Shown: piece by piece, positions 26,524 through 38,100 of the stretch
Layout: every line of letters begins with the position of its first letter
Numbering within the stretch: the first letter of the stretch is position 1
Assembly: GCF_964355755.1 (NCBI RefSeq)
Contig: NC_092674.1
Coordinates: 31,608,001 to 31,672,000, forward strand
Length of the DNA: 64,000 bases
Source: Antedon mediterranea
Taxonomy: Eukaryota; Echinodermata; Crinoidea; Comatulida; Antedonidae
Reading direction: 5' to 3'
Translations under genes and position numbers: made by a program
Notes under the pieces: model-generated
The model's database searches: none
What the model was told of the DNA's origin: nothing
What the model saw: the letters and a program-made list of their open reading frames with translations, nothing else

Positions 26524-26773
26524 TTATTATCATTTAAAAATAAATACTCACTTGTGATTTGATATTATAGACTAGCGTATAATTCCGTAGGATATTATGC
26601 TGTTGGTTGAGTGGTTCTACATCCAAAAAACATTCTTCAAATGGTACTCCATTTCTTAATCTCGTTGGGAACATCCCCCATATATGCAACTCACTTGTAT
26701 TTTTCGACAGGATACCATTGCTGGTGGTAAAAACTAGAAGAATAGAGAAAGGAGTAAAAGTCAAAATTGACAT
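19480..26773 (-). CDS. GABA-B-like metabotropic receptor 2 (class C GPCR), complete
   Basis: Second GABA-B-family receptor, 986 aa, on the opposite strand and convergent with receptor 1. The ATG at 26771-26773 opens a signal peptide (MSILTFTPFSILLVF); an in-frame ATG upstream is polar and less likely. Flytrap residues about 30-370 include PPLLIVTGGC, TNFIRHMILIASD and the hinge sequence VQFIGKTGYVSF made by exon joining. TM1 CMVSCAGSVTLLAFILLI, then KLTSPNL, TM3 CVGFTLQYGSVIVKQWRV, TM4 LLLLLVVGMVCVDAIIL and TM5-7 ending LLVLPK at residue 661. A 325-residue tail begins with a coiled-coil stretch (GELETLRCALKE, KEARIRELNDRL) and ends in a polar region with three QTN repeats. The ectodomain is much more divergent than in receptor 1. 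Exons sum to 2961 nt, an exact codon multiple with no internal stop, so the gene looks intact. Confidence 0.92.
24089..24338 (+). mobile_element. tRNA-derived SINE with 12-bp target-site duplication
   Basis: Pol III A box TAGCCGAGTGGTTAGG and B box GGGTTCAATTCCCG head a 250-bp element, followed by a body with CAGCTGTAAATGAGTACCTG. It is bounded by the perfect direct repeat TATAACGTTTAT at 24077-24088 and 24339-24350, which marks a young insertion. It lies antisense in the receptor-2 intron 23920-24375. Confidence 0.85.
25346..26551. other. First intron of receptor 2
   Basis: About 1.2 kb, AT-rich, with an (ATT)n microsatellite at about 26484-26531 beside the donor of exon 1. No other feature seen. 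Confidence 0.6.
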
Positions 26774-28236
26774 CTTACACAGATCACCGCTTTTCAGTAC
26801 CAAGGATACACAAATTGTCTGTTTGGAATCTGTATGTTTGTGGTAAAGCTTGCGGATCACACCACATAGTGTGGCGCTGTTTATTTTCCTAAACCGTATT
26901 GGTTATTTCCGTCGAACTTTTTGAGAGTCCTGTTCTAGAAGTCTCCGGCCTCTTAAAAATGTTTTTCGCAGAGAAAATGATATCATGATTGTCCAAAAAA
27001 GGAAGATCAATGAGTTTATTAGGTATATAATCGAATATTACCACCTCCGAGTCAGTCTAACTAATACAGATTTATTCTTAAACGTTTCACGATCGTGCAT
27101 ATAACAAAAGTGTTGGTACATTATCAACCCTCTACAAGTATAAGTAAACATTTGTTTAGTTCCAAAGATTTGTAAATTATTTTTGCTGCACAAGTGGTGT
27201 TATTACAAACCAAGACAATGAGATCAGGAAATGAAAACATTGCTTGAATTTATTGAAATTTGATATTTTGTAGTTTAAAACTGCAATCTAGAAATTAAAT
27301 CGTGCCTTACGCTCTCAAACACTAAGTACGTTGTTGCGACAATTGACGGTAATTCAACCGAACAAATACGCCACAATACTACATGACTGAACAGCTGATA
27401 ATAGTCTTTTATACGTGTATTAAGTAATTCATCATTACGTCATACATATCATATTAACCTTGTGGTTAAAACCAAAATTACCAGTTAGCTCAGTCGCCTG
27501 AGCTTCGTATTAACGTTATGTCGTGGGTTCAATTCCCACGCTGGTCGGTGGAATAGAGTTAAGCAAAACAACTGTGTTTGGGGTTGTTCACAGAATTATA
27601 TACGTCCCTCTTTCCACCACACATCATAAGGCGACAACATCAATGCATCTGGTGCTGGAAACGACCACAAAAGGCTGTGACAGGGCCTTATAATATGCTG
27701 AGGCAGGGAGAGCACAATTAACATCTTTTTTTATGTAATTTTTTTTTTCAACCTGTATTCGATCTCGTAAATGTTCGCCCTCCAAGAAAGATTACACTGA
27801 AAATTAACATACGTATGTAACACCTAAAAATCATTACTACTAATAAAAATTCAAAATATAAATTATACTTTATAATACAAAAGTTAAAATATTTTCAGTG
27901 TAGTAGCATGTACTGTTTTATTCATAGATAGTAAACTGTGAAGAATAATGAGATACTTAATGATTTTCTGCCGACTAGATTGAAACTACAGTAATCGAAT
28001 ATTCAGAATATAATTATTTCCTTATGAATATTAATGAGGTAAACCCTGCTGCTGCTGTGTTGTTTACATCACCACGTGCACACTGTTATTGAGGTTATGC
28101 ATGTTCACGCTTCAATTGTTTTGATAAGAATTGTGTTTAAATACATTTTTATAGCAACTACAAGTAATTTGTGATAAACTATACAAGTACTCATTACAAA
28201 TACAACAGCGTAGGTACAGTTTGGTTATTCCAAAAG
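26774..28236. other. Divergent intergenic region between receptor 2 and the A-T-R-SDR gene
   Basis: Head-to-head spacer of about 1.5 kb that should hold both promoters. No TATA box is convincing. It contains a tRNA-derived SINE (27481-27722) and, near its right end, the candidate 5' UTR exon of the enzyme gene. Confidence 0.5.
27481..27722 (+). mobile_element. tRNA-derived SINE, second family
   Basis: A-box-like TTAGCTCAGTCGCCTGAGC and B box GGGTTCAATTCCCAC lie at tRNA spacing, and the CCAG...CTGG ends can pair as a short acceptor stem. A non-tRNA body follows to about 27722. No clear target-site duplication. The body differs from the SINE at 24089, so this is a separate family. It is unlikely to be a working tRNA because the anticodon arm does not fold. 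Confidence 0.65.
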
Positions 28237-28646
28237 GTAAGAGGATGAATAACCCCGACCGTTTTTTGTAGCATGAGAGTATTTAGCCTCCTGACTGACC
28301 TGAGCTGCATGATGTGATGATCTTGGTTGGCATGGTTGGTAGGCTAGATGCCTAACTAGCTAGGCCATAGACTATGATTGATGTGGCATAGTAGTAGAGC
28401 CTGAGTAATATGTACAGGTACTACGATTTTTAGGCTAGCCTGTCTATATAGCCGCTGCCTAGGTAGCCTCTAGGTAGGCATAGACTAAGCCTAGGCCTAG
28501 TTAATATTATAATATTCATACATTTTTATAGTTGTGTATATTTATAAACATTTTTTTGTTGTTATATTTTTATATACGTACAATGATTACAAAATAAAGA
28601 AAATAAATGATATGAATGAATGATTACTGTTTTTTTTTTCATTTAG
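28237..28646 (+). other. Candidate 5' UTR intron of the A-T-R-SDR gene
   Basis: The start codon follows a strong polypyrimidine tract and TTTAG at 28646, so a non-coding first exon is expected. A good donor, CAAAAG|GTAAGA, lies at 28236/28237. The promoter should then lie upstream of about 28200. A CACGTG E-box at 28073-28078 is the only recognisable site and may be chance. Confidence 0.45.
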
Positions 28647-31600
28647 ATGGATTACGAAAATCAAGGATGTCTTCACGACATGTTTATCCGACAAGCATCC
28701 AAGACACCAGATGCCATTGCTGTAGTCGCAGAAAATGACAAACAGATGACGTTTAAAGAGCTGGACAATGCTACTGATGTGTTAGCTTACAACTTACGAA
28801 CAAAAGGTGTCTGTCCAGATTCCATTGTAGGTATCTACATGGAAAAATGTATAGAATACACTACTGCATACATTGCTATATTAAAAGCAGGTAAACACAT
28901 TTTTACTAACTAACAACGAATACATATAGAATGTTCAATAATTTTTTAATAGAAATCCATTACCTTATACTTAACACCATTTGAGTTCTCAACTCAACCA
29001 TTTTGAGTTTTTACTCCACCATTTGAGTTCTCAACTCCACCATTTTGATTTTTTACTCCACCATTTGAGTTCTTAATTCACATTTTGAGTCCTTTGTTTC
29101 AAAATTGAGAATAAGCTAATTTTTAACAGATGCTTATATTAAATTATAAAATATAATGTTGTTCATTTGTCGTACGTAGGAGGAGCATATATGCCATTGG
29201 ATACCTCATACCCCCAGCACTTGGTTGCTGACATCATAATTGATGCTGAACCTGTAGCTGTGTTAACAACAAAGAAGCTTGCAAAGAATTTACAAGGTAA
29301 TTGAATTGATCACTTTATTTCAATTCAATTCAATTCAAAGCAACATTTATTTTCTCCTTTCATATACAAAATTGATTGATTGATTGATTGAATATATACA
29401 AAAATTTCGAAAGAAGAAGGTACAAGCCCAGAAAGATGAAAAACACATCTTGTGGAGGGCGTACCTATTACTGACACAGACAAAAACAATTAAGAAAAAA
29501 AAATAAAAAATAAATAATAAATAAATAAACAATAAAAAATAGACCGAGGAAAAGTTAATATTTGGAGATAAGGTGACTTTTATTAGTTTAGATATAAATG
29601 ATTTGCTAGAAACAGAGCTTAAGATTGGGAGTGGCAGATCGTTCCAAAAAGTGGGTCCGGAATACCTAATGTTTTGTTGAAAGTGGTTGGTTTTATGGGT
29701 TGGAATATGTAATTTTGAACATATACGGGTATGATGATAATGAATTGAAGAATTAGGAGTGAACATGGAGCAAAGATGTTTGGGAAGGTTAGAATTCGTA
29801 CGTAGGAGGAGCATATATGAAAATGAAAATTCCATACAAACAAAAATTAATACAAAACGGAAATCAAACTAAAATAGGATTTTTTCCCATTTAGTGAAGA
29901 GATTTGAATATCGTAACAGATAGTTTGCAGTGCACCTAACAAGATCATTTTCACTATTCACAACTCTTAATCTAATGTTAGTAATTAATGGACATTTGTG
30001 ATTGAGAAAATTGAAATTTTTGAAAGATTTTTAATTGAGATAATTAAAGGGAAAGATGTGGAAGTGTTCCCTTACAAGTGTATTTAATATGTGTGTAAAT
30101 CTAATAATAGTAGATTGAGTTGGAATAAAGTTGAATCAGTAAGGTACCCTGGTTGTAGGTAAATGTTGTGTAATAATATTATTGGTTTTCTCTCTTAAAA
30201 CAGAGTGAAATCTCTTCTTAAAAGCTAGTGATAATTCAAATTCTATTGTACTTAGTTGTGTACAGGTAGATTGTTTTTGTCATTCAAAGTGATTTTGAGG
30301 GCTTATCTGAAATATGTACAGTAAAGATCTGATCTTTGACCTTGCTGAAAGGGGTGATATTTATCATTGATTACAAAGATTTATTTAAAACGTGAAATGA
30401 TAAAAAGAACAAAAATTAATTTGTAGTTATACACATTTTGATTCACTTTATCTTTAAATATTTACATAAGCAGTAACAATGTACAGTAGTTTTGACTTTG
30501 TCATTGACCCTGACATGCTACTAATGTACATTACTATGCATGCTGTTGGCTTCTTATCAGAAATATGAAATCTTATTCTAATGCAATGCAAGCAAAGTAC
30601 TTGCATTAGTGGATTTAATAAAACTATATTTATTACTGTAGTCATCAGCTATATGATTAGAATGGAAATTGCACCATTGGTTCTATCACTTCCTATTAGA
30701 AATTATATATGTAACCACGTCTCCTGACTCAATATATTAGACATTTAAATAAATAAATTTAGTGTAGCACATTAAATTATTAGATTTTCATTTTAACAGA
30801 TTCTTTAGAAATTATTTTAAATCTAGTTTTAGTTATAAAATGTAGTATTCTAACAGTGTGTGCTCCTTAAGAAACACAGATGTATGTGTATTTTATTAGT
30901 TTTGTAAATAAAAGTAATGTTTATGTTAATGTATACTTAGGTGCAAAGAATGCGATTCTTCTTGAAGAAGGGTGGATTGACCGAATAAAAGCAGAAAATT
31001 CCAAAGTAGTGCTTACTGAACAAAAACCAACAACTCTGGATAACCTAGCTTACGTAGTATACTCATCAGGAACTACTGGAAAACCAAAAGGTATTTTTTA
31101 TGAGTTGTATTTACCTAGATGAAAACAACAGTTCATTTCTTAATAAGCGATTATGTTAAATAAACGTGTTACAGTAATAACATTCTCAAATTTATTAATA
31201 TGCAGCCATCTTTTTCTGTTTAAGGTATTATGTGTCCACATCGAGGTGCTGTCTTCTCTTATACCTGGCGACATCAAAACTATTCATTTGACCCAGATGA
31301 ACGAGTTGCATCAAACGTCTTTTTTGTATGGGAAATGTTTCGGTCACTGTTGAAAGGTATAGATAATATTGTGTAGTGTATTCAGTCTTTTTTAAAACCT
31401 TTTCAAGCAATTCTAAATAAACGTTTTTGTTTTTTTGTAGGAATACCACTATACATAATACCAGATAATGTAATCTATGATCCACCACTGCTGCTAGAAT
31501 TCCTAAGAAAGCACAAGATAACAAGGCTTTTGTTTACTCCATCGCTGTTAGAAACCGTACTAGATACAGGCAAAGCTGATCTTGCTAGTTGCCTCCAGAA

Positions 31601-34600
31601 TTTAAAGTAAGAAAACATTCAAGAATTTTTTTTTTCTTTTACATAAAAGAATAAAATGTTAAATGTATTATTCTTGGTCCTCAAGCTGAACTGGAAACTG
31701 AGGAAATTTGGATTAGTCCCTCCACGGACCCACAGCAGCCAGCAGTGCAGCGCCTACTGAGGTAATTTGGATTAGGCCCTCCACGGACCCACAGCAGCCA
31801 GCAGTGCAGCGCCTACTGAGGTAATTTGGATTAGTCCCTCCACGGACCCACAGCAGCCAGCAGTGCAGCGCCTACTGACGTAATTTGAATTAGGCCCTCC
31901 ACGAACCCACAGCAGCCAGCAGTGCAGCGCCTACTGAGGTAATTTGAATTAGGCCCTCCACGAACCCACAGCAGCCAGCAGTGCAGCGCCTACTGAGGTA
32001 ATTTGAATTAGGCCCTTCACGAACCCACAGCAGCCAGCAGTGCAGCGCCTACTGAGGTAATTTGGATTAGGCCCTCCAGGGACTCACAGCAGTCAGCAGT
32101 GTAGTGCCTACTGAGGTAATTTGAATTAGGCCCTCCACGAACCCACAGCAGCCAGCAGTGCAGCGCCTACTGAGGTAATTTGAATTAGGCCCTCCACGAA
32201 CCCACAGCAGCCAGCAGTGCAGCGCCTACTGAGGTAATTTGAATTAGGCCCTCCACGAACCCACAGCAGCCAGCAGTGCAGCGCCTACTGAGGTAATTTG
32301 GATTAGGCCCTCCACGGACCCACAGCAGCCAGCAGTGCAGCGCCTACTGAGGTAATTTGGATTAGGCCCTCCACGGACCCACAGCAGCCAGCAGTGCAGC
32401 ACCTACTGAGGTAATTTGGATTAGGCCCTCCACGGACTCACAGCAGTCAGCAGTGTAGTGCCTACTTAGGTAATTTGGATTAGGCCCTCCACGGACCCAC
32501 AGCAGCCAGCAGTGCAGCGCCTACTGAGGTAATTTGGATTAGGCCCTCCACGGATCCACAGCAGCCAGCAGTGCAGCGCCTACTGAGGTAATTTGGATTA
32601 GGCCCTCCACGGACCCACAGCAGCCAGCAGTGCAGCGCCTACTGAGGTAATTTGGATTAGTCCCTCCACGGACCCACAGCAGCCAGCAGTGCAGCGCCTA
32701 CTGAGGTAATTTGGATTAGGCCCTCCACGGACCCACAGCAGCCAGCAGTGCAGCACCTACTGAGGTAATTTGGATTAGGCCCTCCACGGACCCACAGCAG
32801 CCAGCAGTGCAGCGCCTACTGAGGTAATTTGGATTAGGCCCTCCACGGACACACAGCAGCCAGCAGTGCAGCGCCTACTGAGGTAATTTGGATTAGTCCC
32901 TCCACGGACCCACAGCAGCCAGCAGTGCAGCGCCTACTGAGGTAATTTGGATTAGTCCCTCCACGGACCCACAGCAGCCAGCAGTGCAGCGCTTACTGAG
33001 GTAATTTGGATTAAGCCCTCCACGGATCCACAGCAGCCAGCAGTGCAACGCCTACTTCTTTAAACATAAAATGCCTCAAATGTATATTAAAAAAACAAGT
33101 AGTGGCATTTTGCTATTTTTTAGTGAGTTGATGTATGCATGTTAACAAATGAATATTTGTTTTCTTTTAGAATTATCTGGTTGTGTGGTGAAGTAGTGAC
33201 CAATGGGTTGAGGGATCGGATTTTGGAAACCTTACCATCGATACAGCTTTTGAATCTGTACAGTATTTCTGAATGTCATGATGTTGCTGTTAGTAACCTT
33301 TCACTAGACAAGAAAACTGAGGTACCTATAATGTAGCTAAGAGCTACTTGTAACATACCCATACTTTAAAATGAATCCTCAATGATAATGATTCTTTTTA
33401 TTTTTTTCTCTTAGACAGCAGATAGTAAACGCAAGTTTTGTCCTGTCGGTAAACTATTACAAGGTGTTCAGGTGACCATACTGGATGATCAATTTAATGT
33501 CCAGCCAGTAGGATCTCCGGGAGAGGTACAAGCATCCTTTACATTTTATAAACAACTCTAACCAACTTAACAATCTACAAAAAATGATAGAGAATAAGAT
33601 ATGAATGCAATATTGCACAGTAACCACTTACTGTATGTACTGTAATTAGATATGTTTGTTGTTTTGAATGAGTGAAAGCCTTAATTATTTTCTCACCATC
33701 ATTCAGATTTATGTATCGGGTCCTACATTAGCCAGAGGATACATTAAGCGACCTGAACTGAATGCTAAGAGATTTATCAATCGTCCAGCTAGTTTGCCGG
33801 CATCACTGGGGGAAAAGTTTTACCGTACTGGCGATTGGGGCTACATCCTGTCAGATGGTAACTTAGAAATCTGTGGACGTTGTGATTCTATGGTGAAGAT
33901 TCGTGGATACAGTATTGAAATTCAGGTAATAAAATATTCTGCAATTACTTATCATTTTATAGCAATCAAACATTATTAATCCATTATACTGCTTATTAAA
34001 CATTTATTTAAAACACTGTATCTTGTATAATCCTCTTTACCTGTAGGCTGTGGAATCAGCCCTGCTACAACTGCCTATGGTCAGTACTTGTGTGGTGCTG
34101 GTCCAGGGCAATGAAGGGGAGGATAAGTTTATGGTAGCCTATGTAGTACCAGAAGGCGAAACCACAAGGAAAGAGGTTCGAGCTGAACTGAAGACCAGAC
34201 TCCCAAATTTTATGATTCCTTCTTATTTTGTCTTCCTCTCAAGGTAGGTAAAGTTATTTTCTACATAGAATTTTGTAAATTGTCAATAATGTTATCATCT
34301 TACTTAAAATATTTCCTTCTACATATTTGCACAAAGAGGATAGATCTGACAATCTGAATTGGTTTAATATGTTTTTCTAAACTACCATGTATGTAAGAGT
34401 AATTTGTTTTTGCTCTTTAGTATTCCTATTTTAGCAGCATCAGGGAAGTTAGATAAGAAGGCCTTGCCACCATTTAGATCTGAGAAACAATTAAATGGTG
34501 AGCAGGATTGCACACCTTCAACTGAATTTGAGAAGAAACTTGCGGCTATTTGGTGTGGAATTCTTCAGTTTAAAACAGTTGATGTACAGGATAATTTCTT

Positions 34601-35099
34601 TGATCTTGGTGGGTAAGTACTGAATCTTGAAAATAAATATTTAACAATTTTAATACTTATAAATCTTAAAAATTGGGATCTTGGTGGGTAAGTACCATTT
34701 GAACAATTTTAAATACTTCTCTTTAAATCTTAACAATTGAGAATTGTCTTTGTAGGTAATAACTTTTATACACACTTGTTTTTTTTGTGTATGTCTTTTG
34801 TTTTACATTTTCTGCTCTATAAGCATTTCTACATTGTACCCCATAATTTTTTATACCTATGCCTTTTGTTTGTTAACATCTTTGATTGGCTGATTTGTGT
34901 TATTATGTAATTTTATGACTTATCCTTTGTTACAATTCTTCACCTGATGATGGACTACTGTATGCCGTCGTGTTAATAGATATTATTGAGGAAGTTTTAA
35001 TTTTGATTTTTTTTCTATCTACCCTGCCTAATGAAGCTCTTTGATTTTATTAGGTTATATGCATGATATGCATATAACCTCTTGATTCTGTCAAAATCT

Positions 35100-35134
<35 letters not shown>

Positions 35135-38100
35135 TTCTTTCCTTAGCACTATTTTGTCCGTGCATTATCTTGGCATCAGTTTAATCTAGCTAAGTCAAGT
35201 TTTCAGAGTATATTCCTCATGGCCAGGAATCGATGTGGTTATATTTTCACGATGCGTAATCAAAAATTACGCGGTCTACGCGCGATTTTACGAAATCACG
35301 TTTTTAATCATATCTTCACAAGCATGAATCACAATTAAACAAAATTTGGTACTCATAAATTTCAGGTCATATTTCATCATATGGCAATAAAATTACATGC
35401 GTAGCGCATATAACGCTTGCGTACGCGCGCTTAAAATGTTCAAAATTGTCAAAATTTATTTTCGATGAAATTAGAGTACGTTTCAGGCAATTTTAAGCGT
35501 TTAAAAAATTGCCATGAGTGCGCAGATTTTTGCACGTGCACTGCGCGTTAAACGTTACTGCGCACTCTTTTTGCCCGATTTCTGTTTTACAATCTTTCAT
35601 TAATAATATCATCATATTTGATTCAGGTTTCAACTCGAAATTGCGTTATACGAGCACGTCAAAAGTGACTGGCTACGCACGTATAAGTTAACAAAATGGT
35701 GAAAATATGCTAAATTTTCAAATTAATATATATCGTCAGAATGCAGGGGAACACCTATTTTTTATTTTATTTTCTTGAAGTGTATGTATCATATGTATGA
35801 TTTATTATCAAATAAAGAGAACAAAAGTTGATTAAGTCATCATTAATTGCATATTAAATTTAAAAAAAATAATTTCGACAATCGAACAAATTATGACATT
35901 TTCTTAGGCCAAAATAACAAACTTAACATTAACTTTCTTCCTTCAAAAATTCATATATTAAAGTTAAAAGTATGTAGTTTGACAGTGCATCATTTGTATA
36001 CATTTTAAAGATGTCATCATAGTAAAAAAATATAATTCATTTCGGTATGTAATAATCTATTTGCATCAAAGTGGTTACTGCATAGTAAATACACGGAGGA
36101 ATTTTTCTACAACTTTTAGTCAGTTGTATACGGCTCGGTGGTTTGTGCTCGTGTCTATGGCATTCAAGGTACCGAGATCGAGTCTCACCTTGGGAAACGA
36201 AATAAGATTTTTTTTTTATTATCCGTATTGTTTGTTCAAATTTATTTCTTAGTGTATAGATTATACACATGATTTATAATGAAATCTAGATAAAAATTAA
36301 CTTATGTCTTTATTATTATGTAACAACAAATGTGGTTTATGACATTATACGCATATGGATCTTTGATCGGATTGTGATACCGGCTATGGTGTTCGCGTTA
36401 GCAAGGTCCTGTCATATATTATAAATAATTAAAGATTCTGAGAAAATCAATCAATCAATATATCTTTTAAAAATCAATTATCTTTATTTAAATCAATGCA
36501 TATAACCAATAATTCGTCATAGTGACGAATTAAATCTAGTTAACTTTTATAACTATTTCATGTTTTAAGGCATTCTCTGTTGGCAGCAAGACTACTAAAC
36601 AAAATTCAAGAAACATTTTGTGTAAAGCTGTCAGTGAGTGATCTGTTCAACTACCCTACCATTACAAGTATGGCACAACTGTTGGAAGAATGTAAAGAAA
36701 AGAACCTTCACTCAAGGTGTTTATCTCCAGGCACCTTCTATCTGACATGTTTTACAATACATCTTCATAATCCCACTCTTCCCTTCTATCTGACATGTTT
36801 TACAATACATCTTCATAATCCCACTCTTCCTTTCTATCTGACATGTTTTACAATACATCTTCATAATCCCACTCTTCCCTTCTATCTGACATATTTTACA
36901 ATACATCTTCATAATCCCACTCTTCCCTTCTATCTGACATGTTTTACAATACATCTTCATAATCCCACTCTTCCCTTCTATCTGACATGTTTTACAATAC
37001 ATCTTCATAATCCCACTCTTCCCTTCTATCTGACATGTTTTACAATACATCTTCATAATCCCACTCTTCCCTTCTATCTGACATGTTTTACAATACATCT
37101 TCATAATCCCACTCTTCCCTTCTATCTGACATGTTTTACAATACATCTTCATAATCCCACTCTTCCCTTCTATCTGACATGTTTTACAATACATCTTCCT
37201 AATCCCATTCTTCCTTTCTATCTGACATGTTTTACAATACATCTTCATAATCCCACTCTTCCCTTCTATCTGACATGTTTTACAATACATCTTCATAATC
37301 CCACTCTTCCCTTCTATCTGACATGTTTTACAATACATCTTCATAATCCCACTCTTCCTTTCTATCTGACATGTTTTACAATACATCTTCATAATCCCAC
37401 TCTTCCCTTCTATCTGATATGTTTTACAATACATCTTCATAATCCCACTCTTCCCTTCTATCTGACATGTTTTACAATACATCTTCATAATCCCACTCTT
37501 CCCTTCTATCTGACATGTTTTACAATACATCTTCATAATCCCACTCTTCCTTTCTATCTGACATGTTTTACAATACATCTTCATAATCCCACTCTTCCTT
37601 TCTATCTGACATGTTTTACAATACATCTTCATAATCCCACTCTTCCCTTCTATCTGACATGTTTTACAATACATCTTCATAATCCCACTCTTCCTTTCTA
37701 TCTGACATGTTTTACAATACATCTTCATAATCCCACTCTTCCCTTTCTATCTGACATGTTTTACAATACATCTTCATAATCCCACTCTTCCCTTCTATCT
37801 GACATGTTTTACAATACATCTTCATAATCCCATTCTTCCTTTCTATCTGACATGTTTTACAATACATCTTCATAATCCCACTCTTCCTTTCTATCTGACA
37901 TGTTTTACAATACATCTTCATAATCCCACTCTTCCTTTCTATCTGACATGTTTTACAATACATCTTCATAATCCCACTCTTCCCTTCTATCTGACATGTT
38001 TTACAATACATCTTCATAATCCCACTCTTCTCTTCTATCTGACATGTTTTACAATACATCTTCATAATCCCACTCTTCCTTTCTATCTGACATGTTTTAC

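Larger units (their letters stand above)
19480..26773 (-). other. Exon map of GABA-B-like receptor 2
   Basis: In transcript order: 26552-26773, 25070-25345, 24805-24903, 24376-24588, 23734-23919, 23470-23605, 22913-23039, 22502-22671, 22239-22339, 21668-21796, 21131-21454, 20814-21017, 19480-20253. Phases are 0 except after 23470 (1), after 22913 (2) and after 22502 (1). The donor of exon 24805-24903 reads GAG|GCAAGT, a GC-AG intron; the donor of 23734-23919 is GTTAGA. The TM3 exon acceptor is taken as TTTCAG at 22340, which gives FLFSIFCVGFT and keeps the frame. Confidence 0.85.

Noticed and set aside
26607-26846. 79-codon plus-strand frame
   Set aside because: Antisense shadow of receptor-2 exon 1.
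29347-29843. Independent minus-strand protein gene in the enzyme intron
   Set aside because: It matches only the C-terminal end of a LINE ORF2 and has a LINE 3' tail.
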